Shown: positions 6,075-13,346, numbered from the stretch's first letter. The stretch is DNA of 18,498 nt from Oscillospiraceae bacterium (GCA_022508865.1 JAFLUK010000015.1:1-18498), one strand, 5' to 3'. A program made the numbers and translations. The notes: generated from the sequence alone by a model not told the origin.

Positions 6075-6784
6075 TTAATGAACTTTTACTTGCAGCTTCA
6101 TTAATATTTATTTTTGGAGCGGCACTGGTTGCCTACAAAATTTTTGGCAAGGCGGGACTGTATGCAATTACCGCAATTGCAACAATCACAGCCAATATTG
6201 AGTGTCTGATACTTATTAATGCCTTTGGAATGGAGCAGACACTGGGCAATGTATTTTTTGCCGTGACATTTCTTGTCACCGATATTCTCAGCGAAACCGA
6301 GGGGAAAAAGGAGGCAAACAGAGCGGTTGGTATAGGAATTTTTACATCTCTGTTCTTTATTCTAATGACACAAAGCTGGATGCTTTTTGTTCCGTCACAG
6401 GCAGACTGGGTAATGCCATCCATAAGGAATGTATTTTCAAACACACCGAGAATGATGATTTCTTCTTTGGTGGTGTATGCAATTTCCCAGATTGTTGATG
6501 TCCAGCTTTATCATCTGTGGTGGAAATTCACCGAAAAAAAGTTTGGGGACAGAAGAAGATTTTTGTGGTTAAGGAATAACGGCTCAACACTTATTTCTCA
6601 AATTCTGAATACGGCGTTGTTTACACTCTTTGCATTTTGGGGCACATACGATATGGCTACACTTTTCAGTATTATGATTTCCAGCTATGCAATTTTTGTT
6701 GTTACAAGCCTTTGTGATACACCTGCAATCTACATTGCAAGACGAATCAAGGAAAATAAGGACAAAAGAATATCTGCTGTTTAG
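6071..6784 (+). CDS. yhhQ: Queuosine precursor transporter, YhhQ/VUT family
   Basis: A 237-residue inner-membrane protein with about six hydrophobic segments. The conserved VUT family stretches are present: VTFLVTDILSETEGKKEANRA in the first half (an acidic membrane-embedded motif) and WLRNNGSTLISQILNTALF in the second, which carries the conserved R-N-x-G-S-T...Q core. YhhQ of Escherichia coli imports preQ0 and preQ1, and other family members import queuine. Its ATG overlaps the TGA of the radical SAM gene (ATGA, 6071-6074), so both are co-translated and both fall under the upstream riboswitch. With a queuine lyase partner the likely substrate is queuine or preQ1. No tgt or queA gene is within the window. 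Confidence 0.87.
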   Translation: MINELLLAASLIFIFGAALVAYKIFGKAGLYAITAIATITANIECLILINAFGMEQTLGNVFFAVTFLVTDILSETEGKKEANRAVGIGIFTSLFFILMTQSWMLFVPSQADWVMPSIRNVFSNTPRMMISSLVVYAISQIVDVQLYHLWWKFTEKKFGDRRRFLWLRNNGSTLISQILNTALFTLFAFWGTYDMATLFSIMISSYAIFVVTSLCDTPAIYIARRIKENKDKRISAV

Positions 6785-6811
6785 TGTTATATATTATAAA
6801 AAAATATGAGA

Positions 6812-6842
6812 AAAAAGACTTCCCGAAACAGGAAGTCTTTTT
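6812..6842. terminator. Bidirectional intrinsic terminator between convergent genes
   Basis: A perfect 12-bp stem, AAAAAGACTTCC (6812-6823) with GGAAGTCTTTTT (6831-6842), and a 7-nt loop. The A-run on one side and T-run on the other let it serve the transporter gene (plus) and the lipoprotein gene (minus). Confidence 0.92.
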
Positions 6843-6858
6843 ACATATTATTTGATTT

Positions 6859-7338
6859 TTATGATCTTATGTCGTTAAAGATGTAATAAAGTGTGTTTGA
6901 TTCAGTATCATAATAGTATATAGAATACATTTTATAGACACGTCTTTCCTTGCGCTGACCAATATTGTCGTCAGACACAACGTTCTCTGTAATATAGTAG
7001 AAGTCTTCTGCTGTAATCATATCAGATGTAAAGTCGTATTTATCCTTAAAACTGCTGATTTTTACCCATTCATCAAAATGATGTAAGTAACCTGCAATTT
7101 CATCTTTATTATCAGAATTAACCTGAATATAATTTTTGTCCTTTTGGTAGTCATTTTTTACATCTGTGTCGTAGATGAATTTTTTAAAGGACTGCTGACC
7201 GTTGGTGCCGTCGTCATTATATTCCTGTTTGTCTGCATATCCTTTAACAACTGCTTCATCTTCACTCACAGAGGAACAGCCAAAAAGTGACAGAGAAAAA
7301 ACAATAACCGTCAAAATCAGTGCAATAAATCTTTTCAT
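6859..7338 (-). CDS. Small lipoprotein of unknown function
   Basis: A 159-residue protein. The start at 7338 is set by a GGAGGCG ribosome binding site and by the signal peptide MKRFIALILTVIVFSLSLFG, which ends at the lipobox LFGC (Cys21). The mature part is hydrophilic and rich in Asp, Lys and Tyr (for example MYSIYYYDTESNTLYYIF near the end). That pattern suggests a small extracytoplasmic alpha/beta or beta domain anchored to the outer face of the membrane. I do not recognise a family. It is a single-gene unit with its own promoter, convergent with the queuosine operon, and no neighbour hints at its role. Confidence 0.8.
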   Translation of the reverse strand: MKRFIALILTVIVFSLSLFGCSSVSEDEAVVKGYADKQEYNDDGTNGQQSFKKFIYDTDVKNDYQKDKNYIQVNSDNKDEIAGYLHHFDEWVKISSFKDKYDFTSDMITAEDFYYITENVVSDDNIGQRKERRVYKMYSIYYYDTESNTLYYIFNDIRS

Positions 7339-7390
7339 AATTCGCCTCCATATTGTTATTATTTGTGCCTGTAAAAATGTTATCAAAATT

Positions 7391-7419
7391 ATTATAAAAT
7401 GTATGGTTTAACTTGCCAA
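7391..7419 (-). promoter_or_regulatory. Sigma-A-type promoter of the small lipoprotein gene
   Basis: On the minus strand TTGGCA (7414-7419), a 17-base spacer and a perfect TATAAT (7391-7396), about 52 bases upstream of the start codon. Confidence 0.65.
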
Positions 7420-7509
7420 TACCACAGTGTTATACTTTTATAATGTATAGTAACACAAAAAGGCTCTATTTGCAATAGATAGGAAAATAATACAATATCA
7501 TTGTTAGTA

Positions 7510-7538
7510 TTGACAACTTTTTAAATGGCTGATATAGT
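7510..7538 (+). promoter_or_regulatory. Sigma-A-type promoter of the GH13-MscS gene group
   Basis: A perfect TTGACA (7510-7515), a 17-base spacer and TATAGT (7533-7538). The leader is about 75 bases and ends in a GGAGG ribosome binding site (7608-7612). Confidence 0.75.
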
Positions 7539-7619
7539 GTAATAGGTACAAAATATACAAATGTTGTGGTGGAATAACTTATAACAATTGTATTATTTAT
7601 ATGTTTTGGAGGAAGAAAA

Positions 7620-8909
7620 ATGGAGAAAAAATGGATTAATGAGTCAATGTTTTATCATATCTATCCATTGGGATTTTTGGGTTGTGAAATGGTAAACAGA
7701 GGGGGAGATAACCAGTCCCACAAAATTTTGCAAATTATTGATTATATACCGCATCTTAAAAGACTGGGTATTAATGCACTTTATATCGGTCCCATATTCC
7801 AAAGTGCAACTCACGGCTATGATACAACAGACTACAAGCTGATTGACAGCCGTCTGGGCACAAATGAGGATTTTTCTGCTGTTTCAAAGGCTCTCCGCAA
7901 TGAGGGTATCAAAATTATACTTGACGGTGTGTTTAACCACGTTGGCAGAAAATTTTGGGCATTTGAAGATGTAAGAAAGCATCGAGAAAGTTCAGCGTAT
8001 TGCTCATGGTTCAGCGGACTTCGCTTTGATATGAACAACAGCTATAACGATGGCTTTCACTACGACACATGGCAGGGATATGAGCTTCTTGTGAAGCTGA
8101 ACATGCAAAATCCCGACGTGAGAAATTATCTTCTTGACGCAGTGAAAATGTGGATTGACGAGTGGGATATTGACGGTATCAGACTTGATGCCGCAGACTG
8201 CATTGATTTGCAGTTTTTCAGAGAATTAAAAACAAAAACAACTGCTATGAAAAAAGATTTTTGGCTTATGGGTGAAATTACCAGCGGTGAATATACACGC
8301 TGGCTGCAGCCTGATTTGCTTGATTCTGTTACAAACTATGCCCTGTTTAACGGCGTTTACAACAGCCTTAATTCAAAAAATCTTTGCGACATCGGCTTTA
8401 ATGTAAACAGAGAGTTTAATGGTGAGTGGGGACTCTACAAAGGTAAGCTTCTTTATAATTTTGTTGATAATCATGATGTTAACAGAGTTGCCTCTATGAT
8501 TAATGACCAAAATGACTTGTTCAATGTTTATTCAATCATATATACTCTCCCGGGAGTGCCGTCAATATATTACGGCAGTGAATGGGGCATTAAGGGTATG
8601 AAGGGCAAAACAGGTGACGAACCTTTAAGACCTGCTGTTGATGTTGACAATATCCCCATTGAAAATGATGCTTTGGTGGAGCACATTGGTAGGCTGGCAG
8701 AAATACGCAAAAACAGTAATGCCCTTAAATACGGGGACTATCAGCAGGTTATGATTGATTGTCTCCACTGGGCTTTTGCAAGAAATTCTGATGATGACAC
8801 TGCTTTGGTGTTTATAAATACAGACGACAATACATATCACTTCTCACTTAATTACAAGGGAAGACAGTATGATGTTGATGTTCAGGGACATTCAACAGTT
8901 GTTGTGTAA
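7620..8909 (+). CDS. Cytoplasmic alpha-amylase family glycosyl hydrolase (GH13)
   Basis: A 429-residue enzyme with no signal peptide, so it acts inside the cell, probably on imported maltodextrins or on glycogen. The four GH13 regions are all present in order. Region I is DGVFNHVG (102-109). Region II is GIRLDAAD with nucleophile Asp190. Region III is MGEIT with acid/base Glu219. Region IV is FVDNHD with transition-state stabiliser Asp286. The N-terminal YHIYPLGF is the usual first barrel strand. The last ~70 residues (VFINTDDN...STVVV) form the expected beta domain C. The compact size without an N-terminal beta domain separates it from classical neopullulanases, and the exact specificity cannot be told. 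It leads a run of three closely spaced same-strand genes. Confidence 0.92.
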   Translation: MEKKWINESMFYHIYPLGFLGCEMVNRGGDNQSHKILQIIDYIPHLKRLGINALYIGPIFQSATHGYDTTDYKLIDSRLGTNEDFSAVSKALRNEGIKIILDGVFNHVGRKFWAFEDVRKHRESSAYCSWFSGLRFDMNNSYNDGFHYDTWQGYELLVKLNMQNPDVRNYLLDAVKMWIDEWDIDGIRLDAADCIDLQFFRELKTKTTAMKKDFWLMGEITSGEYTRWLQPDLLDSVTNYALFNGVYNSLNSKNLCDIGFNVNREFNGEWGLYKGKLLYNFVDNHDVNRVASMINDQNDLFNVYSIIYTLPGVPSIYYGSEWGIKGMKGKTGDEPLRPAVDVDNIPIENDALVEHIGRLAEIRKNSNALKYGDYQQVMIDCLHWAFARNSDDDTALVFINTDDNTYHFSLNYKGRQYDVDVQGHSTVVV

Positions 8910-8947
8910 GAAAACGTTCTGTAAATAACTGTAAGGGGATAATTATT

Positions 8948-9145
8948 ATGTACAAGTCAATTAAAATTGCAGATACAACCAGAGAAGAACGAATAGAAAT
9001 TATAAAAAATTCCCTTTGTTACGAAGAGGATAGCTGTGAAGGCTCTGTGGGGTTTGATGTTATGTCTATGTATAAGCCCTATATTGACGGTGAAAAAGAG
9101 ATTGCACAAATCAATATGGAATTCCGTGGCGGGATTGTAAGGTAA
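8948..9145 (+). CDS. Small conserved-looking hypothetical protein (65 residues)
   Basis: Begins MYKSIKIADTTREERIEIIK and ends NMEFRGGIVR. It has an AAGGGG ribosome binding site nine bases before the ATG, sits 38 bases after the GH13 gene and 5 bases before the MscS gene, and is soluble in character with no signal peptide or membrane segment. The opening looks like a family I have seen in clostridial genomes without an assigned function. The tight spacing on both sides supports a real gene; its role is unknown. Confidence 0.7.
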   Translation: MYKSIKIADTTREERIEIIKNSLCYEEDSCEGSVGFDVMSMYKPYIDGEKEIAQINMEFRGGIVR

Positions 9146-9150
9146 TTGCT

Positions 9151-9987
9151 ATGAATCTGGGAAATTACAACGAAAAATATTATGAAAAATTAATTGATAA
9201 ATTTTTTGACGGAATACTTAATTTTCTTCCTGATATTATTACAGCTGCAATAATTGCAGTAGCAGGATTTTTTATCATAAAACTGATTGCAAAGCTTGCC
9301 CGCAAGACTATGAGAAAAGCCAATATGGATTTTTCTTTGGAAAAGTTTTTTATAAACTGTATTAAGGTAATAGGTTACATTATCATAATTATCAGTGTTC
9401 TGGCACAGCTTGGAATTTCTACCACAGGAATTATTGCCTGTTTCTCGGCAGGTGCGGCGGCTGTTGCCCTTGCCCTTAAGGACAGTCTTACCAATATAGC
9501 AAGCGGAATTGTGCTTTTATTTTCAAGACCATTTGTGACAGGGGACGAAATTGAATTTGGCGGCGAAAAAGGTATTGTGAATCAGATTGACATTATGCAC
9601 ACAAAAATTATTACTTTTGACAACAGAGGTCTTATGGTGCCCAACAGTGTGCTCTCGTCAACACAGGTTGTCAACCGTACTGCTATGGAGAGCAGAAGAA
9701 TAGATATAACTGTTCCCGTAAGCTATGATTGCGATATTGAACTTATTAAAAAAGTTCTCTATAATACAGTTACATCCAATGAGTATGTTCTTTCCGAGCC
9801 TGAAAAACCATTTATCAGGCTTAACACCTTTTCCGAAAGCTCCCTTGATTTTATTGTTAAGGTGTGGGTGAGAACAGAGAATTATTGGGCCGCCTATCAC
9901 GATATTATGGAAAGTATCGTGGCTGATTTTCACAAAAACAGTATTTCAATTCCCTATAATCAGCTTGATGTTCATATGATAAAATAA
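9151..9987 (+). CDS. mscS: Small-conductance mechanosensitive ion channel, MscS family
   Basis: A 278-residue protein matching minimal MscS in size and layout: a short amphipathic N-terminus, TM1 at about 26-50, TM2 at about 67-88, and the pore-lining glycine/alanine-rich TM3 at about 93-124 (CFSAGAAAVALALKDSLTN). The cytoplasmic beta domain follows, with SRPFVTGDEIEFGGEKG and FDNRGLMVPNSVLSS, the classic MscS signature. It then continues as an alpha/beta domain. The channel opens under membrane tension and vents solutes during osmotic downshock. It starts 5 bases after the 65-residue gene; the ribosome binding site is a modest AAGG. No clear terminator was found after it. Confidence 0.93.
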   Translation: MNLGNYNEKYYEKLIDKFFDGILNFLPDIITAAIIAVAGFFIIKLIAKLARKTMRKANMDFSLEKFFINCIKVIGYIIIIISVLAQLGISTTGIIACFSAGAAAVALALKDSLTNIASGIVLLFSRPFVTGDEIEFGGEKGIVNQIDIMHTKIITFDNRGLMVPNSVLSSTQVVNRTAMESRRIDITVPVSYDCDIELIKKVLYNTVTSNEYVLSEPEKPFIRLNTFSESSLDFIVKVWVRTENYWAAYHDIMESIVADFHKNSISIPYNQLDVHMIK

Positions 9988-10001
9988 TTAATACAAGAAT
10001 A

Positions 10002-10037
10002 TAATTATAAAGATAGTTATAAAGATAATTACAAAGA
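10002..10037 (+). repeat. Three tandem 12-bp repeats upstream of the aldo/keto reductase promoter
   Basis: The units are TAATTATAAAGA, TAGTTATAAAGA and TAATTACAAAGA in direct tandem (10002-10013, 10014-10025, 10026-10037). They end 6 bases before the -35 box of the next gene. They may be an AT-rich upstream element, iterons for a regulator, or simple slippage. Confidence 0.75.
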
Positions 10038-10043
10038 AATTTC

Positions 10044-10072
10044 TTGTAAACTAATGAAATTTGTGTTATAAT
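10044..10072 (+). promoter_or_regulatory. Sigma-A-type promoter of the aldo/keto reductase
   Basis: TTGTAA (10044-10049), a 17-base spacer and a perfect TATAAT (10067-10072) with TGT in front (extended -10). The leader is very short (about 15 bases) and contains the GAGGTG ribosome binding site. Confidence 0.8.
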
Positions 10073-10093
10073 CAAGTTTTGTGAGGTGGATTT

Positions 10094-11230
10094 ATGCAAT
10101 ACAGAGATTTTGGCAAAACAGGATTAAAGGTGTCTGCCCTTGGTTTTGGCACAATGCGTTTACCGGTTTATCCCAATACCGATATTATTGATGAAGAAAA
10201 GGCGATAAACCTTATTCACACAGGTATTGACAAGGGTATTAACTATATAGATACTGCATATACATATCAAAACGGAATGTCAGAGGTTGTCGTGGGCAAG
10301 GCTCTTGCCGTAAACGGCTACAGAGACAAAGCATATATTGCAACAAAGGCTCCTGTTTGGGAGTATAACTGCGGCAGTGACTTTGACAGATACCTTAATG
10401 AACAACTTCAAAAGCTACAGACAGACCATATTGACTTCTATCTTCTCCATTCTCTTGATGCCAATCTTTGGGACAACAAGGTTATTAAGTACAATGTACT
10501 TGAGCATCTTCTAAATGCCAAAAGAGACGGCAGAGTAAAATATATCGGATTTTCATTTAATGATGACATTAATATGTTTAAGTGGATTTGTGATTATTGG
10601 GAAGAATGGGATTTCTGCCAAATTCACCTTAACTATATTGATGAGGAATATCAGGCAGGTCTCAAGGGCCTGAAACACGCAGTAAAAAGAGGTATGGCTG
10701 TTAACATAATGGAGCCTCTTAAAGGTGGTTATCTTGCAAATGTGCCTGCGCAGACACAGAAGGTTTTTGACGAGATTTGCGCAGGGCCTGTGGAAATTGC
10801 AATGCAGTACCTTTGGGATAAAGAAGGTGTTGGATGTGTTCTTTCCGATATGGGAAGTTTTAACCATTTGGAAGAAAATCTGGGATATGCAGAGATTTCC
10901 GGCATTGGTATGCTCAGCGGAAAAAGAGTTGTTGCAATAAAAAAGGCTCAGCTTACAGTTCAGCAAAAAAAGATTGTACCCTGCGACGGATGTAATATCT
11001 GCGGCAGATGTCCACATCATGTGAAAATTTTCAGAAACTTTGAAGCCATTAATAAATTATATATTCATGATAATCTGGAATTAGCGCAGGATTATTACAA
11101 AGGAAGTGTTGCACTTGTGGGTGGCGAAGCTACTGCTTGTGTTGGCTGTCGTTGGTGCGAAAGTGTTTGTCCAAAGCATATTGAAATCAGCCATTGGATG
11201 AAGAAAGTTCACGAAATTCTTAAAGTATAA
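10094..11230 (+). CDS. Aldo/keto reductase with C-terminal ferredoxin-like [4Fe-4S] domain (COG1453 type)
   Basis: A 378-residue oxidoreductase. Residues 1-290 are an aldo/keto reductase barrel with the catalytic tetrad Asp53 (YIDTAYTY), Tyr58, Lys85 (IATKAP) and His119 (FYLLHS). Residues 295-378 hold two cysteine clusters, CX2CX2CX2CP (C297, C300, C303, C306) and CX2CX2CX3CP (C349, C352, C355, C359). These are spaced like the ferredoxin-like tail of the clostridial iron-sulfur aldo/keto reductases. This suggests electron transfer between a nicotinamide or carbonyl substrate and an iron-sulfur chain in an anaerobe; the physiological substrate is unknown. It is monocistronic, with its own promoter and terminator, upstream of the ATP synthase operon. 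Confidence 0.92.
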   Translation: MQYRDFGKTGLKVSALGFGTMRLPVYPNTDIIDEEKAINLIHTGIDKGINYIDTAYTYQNGMSEVVVGKALAVNGYRDKAYIATKAPVWEYNCGSDFDRYLNEQLQKLQTDHIDFYLLHSLDANLWDNKVIKYNVLEHLLNAKRDGRVKYIGFSFNDDINMFKWICDYWEEWDFCQIHLNYIDEEYQAGLKGLKHAVKRGMAVNIMEPLKGGYLANVPAQTQKVFDEICAGPVEIAMQYLWDKEGVGCVLSDMGSFNHLEENLGYAEISGIGMLSGKRVVAIKKAQLTVQQKKIVPCDGCNICGRCPHHVKIFRNFEAINKLYIHDNLELAQDYYKGSVALVGGEATACVGCRWCESVCPKHIEISHWMKKVHEILKV

Positions 11231-11256
11231 ATCATTGGTTTACAAAGCTCTCTTTA

Positions 11257-11284
11257 AAGCTCTCTCTTTTCAGAGGGCTTTTTT
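11257..11284 (+). terminator. Intrinsic terminator of the aldo/keto reductase gene
   Basis: AAGCTCTCT (11257-11265) pairs with AGAGGGCTT (11272-11280) with one G-U pair and a 6-nt loop, followed by TTTTG. It lies 26 bases after the stop codon. Confidence 0.85.
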
Positions 11285-11594
11285 GTTTGTGAGTATATTT
11301 GTGAGTGATAATAAACAAAATTGCAATTTAGTTGTTTTTTGTTGTATTATCAGACAATTTATTAATTATTTTTGCAATGTATTATGTTGTAACTTGCAGA
11401 ACAATAAAAATCATTAAATAACAAAACTAATTGTTGCTATGTTACAAAAAGCTTGTTAAGTTATTGACAAAACAAACCAAAAGTTAGATAATGTATATAT
11501 TAATTCAAAATCGGGGCAGTAGTATCTTTTTTATATTTTTTTACATATTGTATACCGATAAAAATATGAACGTGACGAAAAAAGGAGGGACATT
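11285..11594 (+). other. AT-rich gap before the ATP synthase operon
   Basis: From 11285 to 11463 I see only AT-rich sequence without a credible gene; a 60-codon frame starting at 11235 overlaps the terminator and has no likely product. From 11464 the gap holds the atp promoter and a leader of about 95 bases ending in a strong AAAGGAGGG ribosome binding site (11581-11589). No obvious regulatory hairpin is seen in the leader. There is no atpI gene. Confidence 0.6.
11464..11492 (+). promoter_or_regulatory. Sigma-A-type promoter of the ATP synthase operon
   Basis: A perfect TTGACA (11464-11469), a 17-base spacer and GATAAT (11487-11492), one base from consensus. It is the only strong promoter seen for the operon. 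Confidence 0.75.
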
Positions 11595-12281
11595 ATGGGA
11601 AATATTGCAGAAGAAATCCAAAAGGAAATGACCTGTGAACCTGTGTTTGAAATCCCCATATTTGGTGGCATCAAGGTTTATGAATCTGTTGTTGTAACAT
11701 GGATTGTTATGGCGGTATTTCTTGCTTTGTGCCTTATACTTGTGCGGAATTTAAGGGTAAAAAATCCCAATCGCAAGCAGGTGTTTTTGGAGTTTTGTGT
11801 AGACTGGCTATACAAATTTGTAGGCGGTATGATTGGTAAGGAAGGAGAAAAATATGTTCCTTATCTTGTGTCTGTGCTGATTTATATAGGCTTTAGCAAT
11901 ATAATCGGTGTGTTTGGGTTCAAATCCCCCACAAAGGACTTGGCGGTTACAATAGCCTTGGCGCTTATGAGTATTATTCTCATTGAGTGGGCAACTCTCA
12001 AAGCAAAAAAGCCAAAAAAATTCCTGAAAGGATTTTTGGAGCCTACACCTATAATGCTTCCGTTTAACATATTGGAGTTAGGCATAAGACCCCTTTCACT
12101 TTGTATGCGACTTTTCGGTAACGTCCTTGGTGCTTTTGTGGTTATGACACTGATTGAGTGTGTTGTGCCTGTTTTTGTGCCTGTTGCCTTCAGTCTTTAC
12201 TTTGACTTTTTTGACGGTCTTATTCAGGCGTATGTATTTGTATTTTTAACGTCCTTATTTATAAAAGAGGGGCTTGAATAA
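11595..12281 (+). CDS. atpB: F-type ATP synthase subunit a
   Basis: A 228-residue membrane subunit of the Fo sector that forms the ion half-channels against the rotor ring. The essential stator arginine is Arg172 in PLSLCMRLFGNVLGAF, and the conserved Gln211 in DGLIQAYVFVF lies in the last helix. Five to six hydrophobic segments are visible. The position of E. coli Glu219 is a phenylalanine (Phe181); acidic residues at 161 and 188 may take over its role, and I believe this variation is normal in clostridial subunits. The start follows AAAGGAGGG. It is the first gene of the atp operon, 59 bases before atpE. Confidence 0.95.
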   Translation: MGNIAEEIQKEMTCEPVFEIPIFGGIKVYESVVVTWIVMAVFLALCLILVRNLRVKNPNRKQVFLEFCVDWLYKFVGGMIGKEGEKYVPYLVSVLIYIGFSNIIGVFGFKSPTKDLAVTIALALMSIILIEWATLKAKKPKKFLKGFLEPTPIMLPFNILELGIRPLSLCMRLFGNVLGAFVVMTLIECVVPVFVPVAFSLYFDFFDGLIQAYVFVFLTSLFIKEGLE

Positions 12282-12340
12282 TCAGTATTTTGTTTTATTG
12301 ATTTTATATGAAATTAACTATTCATTAGGGAGTGTTTATT

Positions 12341-13333
12341 ATGTTAACGTTACTTGCAATCGGTGCAGGTATTGCAGTATTTACCGGTCTTGGTGCCGGT
12401 ATCGGAATAGGATATGCCACCTCTAAAGCATCCGAGGCGGTTGCACGTCAGCCGGAGGCAGACGGCAAAATTTCAAAGCTGTTGCTATTAGGCTCGGCGC
12501 TTGCAGAAGCAACAGCTATCTATGGTTTTGTTGTTGGTTTGCTTATTATTCTTTTACTTAAGGATTCGTCAGCGACAGCTTCTGTTGTTAACAAAAGTGC
12601 AAGTGTTGCAGAAATGTTGCAGAATACAGTTTCTTTGACAACAGTTTCACCCTATGCTCTTGCTGTGGGAGCAGGTGTTGCAGTGCTTACAGGTATCGGC
12701 GCAGGTGCAGGTATTGGCATTGCCACTGCAAAGGCTTGTGAATCTGTTGCAAAATGTCCCGATGCAGACGGCAAAATTTCTAAACTTCTTCTCCTTGGCT
12801 CTGCACTTGCAGAGGCAACAGCTATCTACGGATTTGTTGTTGGTCTTTTGATTATCCTTCTCTTGCAGAACTCTCCAAGTCAGTATGTTGCAGACATTTC
12901 CATTGGAGCAGGTATTGCTGTTCTCACAGGTGTGGGCGCAGGTATCGGCATTGGTCTTGCCACTGCAAAGTCCTGCGAGGCTGTTTCTCGTCAGCCTGAA
13001 GCAGACGGCAAAATTTCTAAACTTCTCCTCCTTGGTTCAGCCCTTGCAGAGGCAACAGCCATCTATGGCTTTGTTGTTGCGCTCCTTATCATCCTTCTTC
13101 TTCCCGACAAAAGCGATGCTTCATCTGCAATTGGCGCAGGTGTTGCAGTGCTTACAGGTATCGGCGCAGGTGCGGGTATTGGTATTGCTACCTCAAAGGC
13201 GGCTCAATCAGTTGCACGTCAGCCTGAAGCAGACAATAAAATTTCAAAATTACTGCTCCTTGGTTCAGCACTTGCAGAAGCAACAGCTATCTACGGCTTT
13301 GTTGTAGGACTTCTTATAATTCTACTATTTTAA
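12341..13333 (+). CDS. atpE: F-type ATP synthase subunit c, four fused hairpins in one polypeptide
   Basis: A 330-residue rotor-ring subunit about four times the normal size. The ATG at 12341 is chosen because AGGGAG ends 9 bases before it; a GTG at 12332 abuts that site. The protein holds four copies of a helix-loop-helix hairpin: ~5-75, ~107-176, ~187-255 and ~262-330. Each first helix is glycine-rich (GIGAGAGIGIAT type), each loop is RQPEADGK-like and each second helix contains GSALAEATAIYGFVV. All four keep the ion-carrying glutamate: E56, E158, E237 and E313. Linkers are expected on the outer face and differ in length; the first is longest (~30 residues). The second loop reads KCPDADGK instead of RQPEADGK. 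Positions that bind Na+ in Ilyobacter-type rings (Gln in helix 1, Ser after the Glu) are Ile and Ala here, which suggests H+ coupling. Unit DNA sequences differ at many synonymous sites, so it is not an assembly artefact. Confidence 0.95.
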   Translation: MLTLLAIGAGIAVFTGLGAGIGIGYATSKASEAVARQPEADGKISKLLLLGSALAEATAIYGFVVGLLIILLLKDSSATASVVNKSASVAEMLQNTVSLTTVSPYALAVGAGVAVLTGIGAGAGIGIATAKACESVAKCPDADGKISKLLLLGSALAEATAIYGFVVGLLIILLLQNSPSQYVADISIGAGIAVLTGVGAGIGIGLATAKSCEAVSRQPEADGKISKLLLLGSALAEATAIYGFVVALLIILLLPDKSDASSAIGAGVAVLTGIGAGAGIGIATSKAAQSVARQPEADNKISKLLLLGSALAEATAIYGFVVGLLIILLF

Positions 13334-13346
13334 GGTGAGATAATTT

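Noticed and set aside
7427..7457. Imperfect inverted repeat GTGTTATAC ... GTATAGTAACAC as an operator between the lipoprotein and GH13 genes
   Set aside because: The arms need a 2-3 base insertion to pair and lie in AT-rich DNA where such matches are common; too weak to call.
11235..11417. 60-codon frame after the aldo/keto reductase
   Set aside because: It overlaps the reductase terminator, has no good ribosome binding site and has a low-complexity hydrophobic/Cys-Asn composition typical of chance AT-rich frames.
12332..13333. Four c-subunit units as an assembly or sequencing artefact
   Set aside because: The units differ at many synonymous sites, in the KCP loop and in linker length, and the frame is continuous, so they are not copies created by assembly.
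12341..13333. V-type or archaeal K/c subunit
   Set aside because: The RQPEADGK loops, the helix motifs and the surrounding atpB-F-H-A-G-D genes are all F-type, and no carboxylate has been lost as in V-type double hairpins.
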